DNA of 58,545 nucleotides from Neolewinella antarctica (GTDB lineage Bacteria > Bacteroidota > Bacteroidia > Chitinophagales > Saprospiraceae): NCBI RefSeq assembly GCF_011927835.1, contig NZ_JAATJH010000009.1, positions 79,264 to 137,808 of the forward strand, written 5' to 3'. The stretch's first letter is position 1; every line of letters starts with the position of its first letter. This document shows, piece by piece, positions 55,107 through 58,545 of the stretch. Below the pieces are notes generated by a model. That model saw only the letters and a list, made by a program, of their open reading frames with translations. It was not told the origin of the DNA and did no database searches. The translations under genes and the position numbers were made by a program.

Positions 55107-55670
55107 ATGAGCGAACTACTAAGCGAACACCTCGAAGAAGCCAAAATGCTGATGGACGAGGCCATCACCCACCTCGAATCCGAACTACTAAAGATCCGCA
55201 CCGGCAAAGCCAGCCCGGCCATGCTCAATGGCCTGATGGTAAAGTACTACGGTGCCCCGACGCCCCTCCAGCAAGTCGGCAACGTCAACACCGCTGACTC
55301 CCGCACGCTCACCATCCAACCCTTCGACAAATCCGCCATCGGCGACATCGAGCGTGCCATCTTCGAAGCCAACCTCGGCGTGACGCCACAGAACGACGGC
55401 GAACTCATCCGCATCAACATTCCGCCGTTGACGGAAGAACGGCGCAAGCAACTCGCCAAGCAAGTCCGCGCGGCCGGGGAAGATGAAAAGATTGTCGTCC
55501 GTAATATTCGGCGGGATGCGATGGAGGCGATTAAGAGTGAAGTTAAGACGGGGTACCCCGAGGACGCTGGTAAGCGGAAGGAGGAGGAAGTCCAGGAGTG
55601 GGTGAATGGGTATAATAAGAAGATTGAGCAGCACGTGGAGAATAAGGAGAAGGAGGTTATGACTTTGTAG
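55107..55670 (+). CDS. frr: Ribosome recycling factor
   Basis: It releases ribosomes from mRNA after termination together with EF-G. From ATG 55107 the protein has 187 residues, the family standard; a longer frame to 55020 was rejected because it adds 29 non-homologous residues. Family motifs are present: ITHLESELLKIRTGKASPAM, YYGAPTPLQQVGNVNTADSR, PFDKSAIGDIERAI and the C-terminal basic-acidic helix (ERRKQLAKQVRAAGEDEKI, RNIRRDAM). It usually follows pyrH, but here it is alone, with a strong terminator after it. Confidence 0.97.
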   Translation: MSELLSEHLEEAKMLMDEAITHLESELLKIRTGKASPAMLNGLMVKYYGAPTPLQQVGNVNTADSRTLTIQPFDKSAIGDIERAIFEANLGVTPQNDGELIRINIPPLTEERRKQLAKQVRAAGEDEKIVVRNIRRDAMEAIKSEVKTGYPEDAGKRKEEEVQEWVNGYNKKIEQHVENKEKEVMTL

Positions 55671-55692
55671 AAGTTCACTTTGCTGATTCCGT

Positions 55693-55729
55693 AAAAGGCC
55701 TCATCTGATTTCCGGGTAAGGCCTTTTTT
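55693..55729 (+). terminator. Rho-independent terminator of frr
   Basis: AAAAGGCCT and AGGCCTTTT pair around a 16- to 17-nt loop and are followed by T. It starts 22 bp past the frr stop. Confidence 0.88.
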
Positions 55730-55795
55730 GTGCATCGTGAGGTGAATCTATAGTCAAACGATAGATAGTCCGCCTAAACATTTTGATTTCAAAAT

Positions 55796-55872
55796 TGGGG
55801 TGCGTAGTGGAATTCGAATCTACAGCAACTGGAATCACAATCCAGCCTCCCTAATAATAGGAGCCTACGAAC
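55796..55872 (-). tRNA. tRNA-His-like (GTG anticodon), atypical
   Basis: The minus strand folds into a cloverleaf. The 7-bp acceptor has one mismatch, the D stem is CTCC/GGAG, the anticodon stem CTGGA/TCCAG is perfect with loop TTGTGAT, and the T loop is TTCGAAT. Discriminator C73 and an encoded CCA follow. It lacks the conserved GG in the D loop, has one mismatch in the T stem and has no G at -1. It may be a degenerate, plasmid- or phage-type tRNA, or a pseudogene. Confidence 0.6.
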
Positions 55873-55874
55873 AG

Positions 55875-55948
55875 TACTCCGGACGAGAATTGAACTCGCA
55901 ATTGCCACAGTGAAAGTGTGCTGCCTTAACCAGTTTGGTTGCCGGAGC
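55875..55948 (-). tRNA. tRNA-Glu-like (TTC anticodon), atypical
   Basis: The minus strand folds with acceptor GCTCCGG/CCGGAGT, anticodon loop CTTTCAC, variable loop of 5 nt and T arm GCGAG/CTCGT with loop TTCAATT. The D stem has only two pairs, G27 faces G43, and position 8 is C rather than T. CCA is not encoded. It lies 2 nt upstream of the His-like gene on the same strand, so the two were probably co-transcribed if expressed. Confidence 0.5.
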
Positions 55949-56296
55949 ACATAAATATAAAGCGGCCCGCCATTAGTGAGATAGCGAGGGATACTTTCCA
56001 TGGGGTGGGGTACAGTATCACATCTGGCTAATGGGGCGGAAGGTGATGTTCTGAATAGAGAGGAAGGTAGCAAGTGTAGATGTTACACTGTTGAGATATG
56101 ACCTAAAACACTGTTCGGTGTTAACAATAACATCACCCGTATGGCAGCTTGTTTGGTGCTTGGTGCATTAAGTGCGCTTTGTAGATCGATTAGTTATGCT
56201 TTGCTGATTTTTGTCTGGTGAATTATTCTGCTGGCGTGGCGTGAGAAACATATACTCTAACTTGGAACTATGGAATTTGGGTAGTAACTTAGATTT

Positions 56297-57886
56297 GTGG
56301 ACCATATCCAACGCAGTCATAGCAATACTAATCAACTCTCAAAAATAGCTAAACACACATTGTTAGCTATAATACTTATCGTCACTATTATTGGGTGTGA
56401 GTCAGACGGTAGTGAAAAGTTGATTCTCAAAAGTTGTATATTAGATGATTGCGTAACTAATAATAATAGTTTTTTAGTAAATCACGACGAGAGTAGTAAG
56501 TCCGATTTATTGAATAATCCGGATTTTAAGATAAAAATGTCAGAGTTTTGGAACTCCCAGGCAGGACCAAGAAGTAAGACTGAAATGTGCCTGCCAGCAT
56601 GGGGTTATGTAGATCAGCATATAATTAAAAAGGGATCTATCAAACAGTACGTACTTCCGTTCATATCTCCTGAATCGAACGAAGTAAACGCATTTTTGAT
56701 GATAACGGAAGAGTTGAATTCTGGTAATTTTCATTTTAATTATGTTTTGTACGACGAGGTGGCAACCATGGTGAAATATAATGAGCCTGATGCGAATGAA
56801 AACTCTTTTACTAAAGTTGGATTAACTCGACAAGCAGCGGCCAAAGTATTTATAAGAGAACGTCAATCACTATTTAATCTTGCTGATGATTCAATGGGTA
56901 AGTACTTGTCTGACGGAAATACAGGCCAATCCTTACGAAAATGCTTAACGGAAGTAGCTTATCCGGGTACATCAATCACTAATTGCTGGCATATATTTGG
57001 TGGGGCACAGGATGAATACTATTTATATTCTGATTGTGAAACGTTCTATGTTGAATTCAATGAAGACTGCGGCGGGGGTGGAGATCATGGTGATGATGAA
57101 GGCCAAAACGGAGGTGGGGGCGGGGGGCAAGACGATGAAAGCGGTATTTCAATCAGAACTGATGAAAAATGCAACCCAAGCATAGAGGATTGCATAGAAG
57201 CTGATGGGGTAACACTTAATTGGATAAATAATATTCCCGATCAAATAGTTTTTGACCCATCCCTATCATTAATTCCGTGTGCAAGGTCAGTTTTAGATGA
57301 TTATACTGATCTGAAACACGATTTGAGACAGAAGATAACCGATATATTTGGGGACAATAACCCAAAAATAAGCTTGACATTCAAGGCCGGTTACACTGGA
57401 TCAAATTATGCAATCACCAATGTGCCGTCAATCGGGGGGGGAGCAGGTACTCCTGTCTCGCTTCAGTCCTTCTACGCGGAAATAACACTAAGCACAGATC
57501 CTAACCACAGTGGTTGCTCAAAAGATCTCATATTGTCTACCATAGTGCACGAGACTATTCATGCATACTACGACTATATTTATGCCAGAGACGGGAATAT
57601 TGTAATCAATGAGCATCCTTACTTTGGTAACAGTGGAGATGCCCACCATTTCGCCATGGCTGCTGACTACGTTGCCGAAATAGCAGGTATACTTCGAGGA
57701 TACAATCCTAATCTTTCATCCGAAACAGCTGAAGACCTTAGTTGGGCTGGGTTAGAAGGAACCGGGTTGTACGAAAACATGGGTAATCAGGCGCTAAAAA
57801 ACAGAATATCAGGGACACTAGCGGCCGCAAATTGCAGAGCGACTAACTCGACCATTAATTCTTATAACTATTTAAGATGTCCATAG
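56297..57886 (+). CDS. Lipoprotein with HExxH metallopeptidase-like motif
   Basis: The product is 529 residues from GTG 56297; no ATG precedes the signal, which argues for this start. A lipoprotein signal ends at C34 (IIGCES). The N-terminal half (about 40-255) is Asn/Ser-rich with several cysteines and no recognised family. A Gly-rich linker (about 256-280) leads to a C-terminal domain. It has H418-E419-x-x-H422 in IVHETIHAYYDYIY, followed by HPYFGNSGDAHHFAMAADYV, which could supply a third metal ligand. That suggests a secreted zinc peptidase, though activity is unproven. Codon use is A+T-rich relative to the rest of the window. Confidence 0.7.
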   Translation: MDHIQRSHSNTNQLSKIAKHTLLAIILIVTIIGCESDGSEKLILKSCILDDCVTNNNSFLVNHDESSKSDLLNNPDFKIKMSEFWNSQAGPRSKTEMCLPAWGYVDQHIIKKGSIKQYVLPFISPESNEVNAFLMITEELNSGNFHFNYVLYDEVATMVKYNEPDANENSFTKVGLTRQAAAKVFIRERQSLFNLADDSMGKYLSDGNTGQSLRKCLTEVAYPGTSITNCWHIFGGAQDEYYLYSDCETFYVEFNEDCGGGGDHGDDEGQNGGGGGGQDDESGISIRTDEKCNPSIEDCIEADGVTLNWINNIPDQIVFDPSLSLIPCARSVLDDYTDLKHDLRQKITDIFGDNNPKISLTFKAGYTGSNYAITNVPSIGGGAGTPVSLQSFYAEITLSTDPNHSGCSKDLILSTIVHETIHAYYDYIYARDGNIVINEHPYFGNSGDAHHFAMAADYVAEIAGILRGYNPNLSSETAEDLSWAGLEGTGLYENMGNQALKNRISGTLAAANCRATNSTINSYNYLRCP

Positions 57887-57887
57887 T

Positions 57888-58439
57888 ATGAAATCCCTAA
57901 TCTTATTCGGCGCTATTTTTTTGTTTAACGTTTCTGTTTCTGCTCAAGTAGATTCCACTAACTACTGGAAAAGCTTCGAAAACTTTTGGGCGGATTCTAC
58001 TTGCATGGGCGATCAAATATCCACGATAATATATAGATCCTATAGTGGTGAAAGTCTCTTTGATTTAGCTAATGAAAAGCCAGTGTTCAAGGAGATCGAG
58101 TGGATACTGTCGATTGTCGTGGGTAACGACGGGACGATCGGGAACATAGAAACTCATTTTCTTAACCCTGAACAGGAAGTAGTGATCGATAGGGAAGCGT
58201 TACTAGATTCCTTATCTGTTCAAACTTGGCCGGTTTGCAAAATACCGTACGCTTCTCAAACTGGGGGGTGGCAAATTTACGTACCTATGATCCATCTATA
58301 CGGTCCAACTTTCACCCGAAGTTCTTCAAGATTGGCCAGAAATCTGGTTTCAGGCGCAATGCAAACAAAAATTAGATCGCTAAAAACTGAACATCCCTAC
58401 GTGTTATGTCCAGCAATCACCAGTACTTTCAGCATATGA
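57888..58439 (+). CDS. Secreted hypothetical protein linked to the HExxH lipoprotein
   Basis: The 183-residue protein has a signal peptide (to about 19, FNVSVSAQ). The middle region resembles a TonB C-terminal-like fold only weakly (IVVGNDGTIGNIETHFLNPE, then QIYVPMIHLYG). The start codon begins 1 bp after the stop of the upstream gene, so the pair is surely co-transcribed and probably translationally coupled. No family is recognised. It could be a partner, an inhibitor or an immunity-like protein of the putative peptidase; that is inference. A+T-rich like its neighbour. Confidence 0.62.
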   Translation: MKSLILFGAIFLFNVSVSAQVDSTNYWKSFENFWADSTCMGDQISTIIYRSYSGESLFDLANEKPVFKEIEWILSIVVGNDGTIGNIETHFLNPEQEVVIDREALLDSLSVQTWPVCKIPYASQTGGWQIYVPMIHLYGPTFTRSSSRLARNLVSGAMQTKIRSLKTEHPYVLCPAITSTFSI

Positions 58440-58457
58440 TTGTTCTGAATCAATGGT

Positions 58458-58526
58458 CCGGGGAGGTTTTTAGGCTGCTCGGGCCGTACGTAGTCCGAAG
58501 TTAACCACCTCCGGCCACACTTTTTT
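58458..58526 (+). terminator. Possible terminator after the island genes
   Basis: CCGGGGAGGTT (58458-58468) can pair imperfectly with AACCACCTCCGG (58503-58514), with a smaller inner stem. The arms are followed by six T. Long and imperfect, so tentative. Confidence 0.35.
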
Positions 58527-58545
58527 AATTAACTGCGGGTGTAGG

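Larger units (their letters stand above)
55671..56296. other. Intergenic region with terminator and tRNA-like pair
   Basis: 626 bp between frr and the A+T-rich island. It holds the frr terminator and two minus-strand tRNA-like sequences. Bases 55950-56296 show no supported gene and mark a visible drop in G+C. Confidence 0.6.

Overview
The window looks like a chromosome segment of a marine-type Bacteroidota, most likely class Saprospiria (Lewinella-like). This rests on several type IX secretion (T9SS) C-terminal sorting domains, a gliding-motility-type (type B) C-terminal domain, a hybrid two-component regulator of the polysaccharide-utilisation type, Bat-operon genes, Bacteroidota-style TAnnTTTG promoter elements and a GC-rich base composition. 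The taxonomic call is inference. No rRNA operon, CRISPR array or complete insertion sequence is visible.

Region 1 (1-4290): a 96-bp direct repeat, mscL, a membrane protein and batD on the minus strand, then a small plus-strand membrane-anchored protein. Region 2 (4500-31370) is a beta-mannan utilisation locus on the plus strand. It holds a GH5 endo-mannanase lipoprotein, a Tat/lipoprotein TIM-barrel isomerase-like protein, a multidomain T9SS glycoside hydrolase, a TonB-dependent receptor with no SusD partner, a T9SS beta-helix protein, a hybrid two-component sensor, a GH26 mannanase, a sodium/solute symporter, a GH130 mannosylglucose phosphorylase, a cellobiose/mannobiose 2-epimerase, a triple-CBM T9SS protein and a sulfatase. 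The GH26-symporter-GH130-epimerase set reproduces the known Bacteroides route: mannan to mannobiose, import, epimerisation to mannosylglucose, then phosphorolysis to mannose-1-phosphate and glucose. Two genes of this locus (GH5 and the triple-CBM protein) share a 73-bp upstream element with identical internal spacing, a good candidate for a regulon operator plus promoter.

Region 3 (31370-38100, minus strand): batC, a CE1-like esterase embedded in the bat operon, batB, a YceI lipoprotein, gnd and a small membrane protein. Region 4 (38340-47510, mostly plus): a choice-of-anchor-L surface protein, an MscS-type channel, a GAF-SpoIIE phosphatase, a TM2-TPR-SHOCT protein, a CBS-domain protein, a DUF4834-like protein, an RluA-type pseudouridine synthase and rsmG. 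Region 5 (47560-55730): a DUF6503-like lipoprotein, a radical SAM/SPASM protein, rho with a very long disordered RG-rich insert, serS, a YugP-type zinc peptidase and frr. Region 6 (55740-58545): two odd tRNA-like genes 2 nt apart, followed by an A+T-rich island with an HExxH lipoprotein and a tightly linked secreted protein.

Intergenic DNA is unusually rich in dispersed short repeats: thirteen copies of an 18-bp GC-rich motif (consensus GGCGCGGWCGCGGGTGC), a large hairpin family with a GGTAGCGCTACC-like core, CCACAGAC-type tandem repeats immediately ahead of start codons, CACAAAAGCAC hairpins, and a CTTCG-based repeat.
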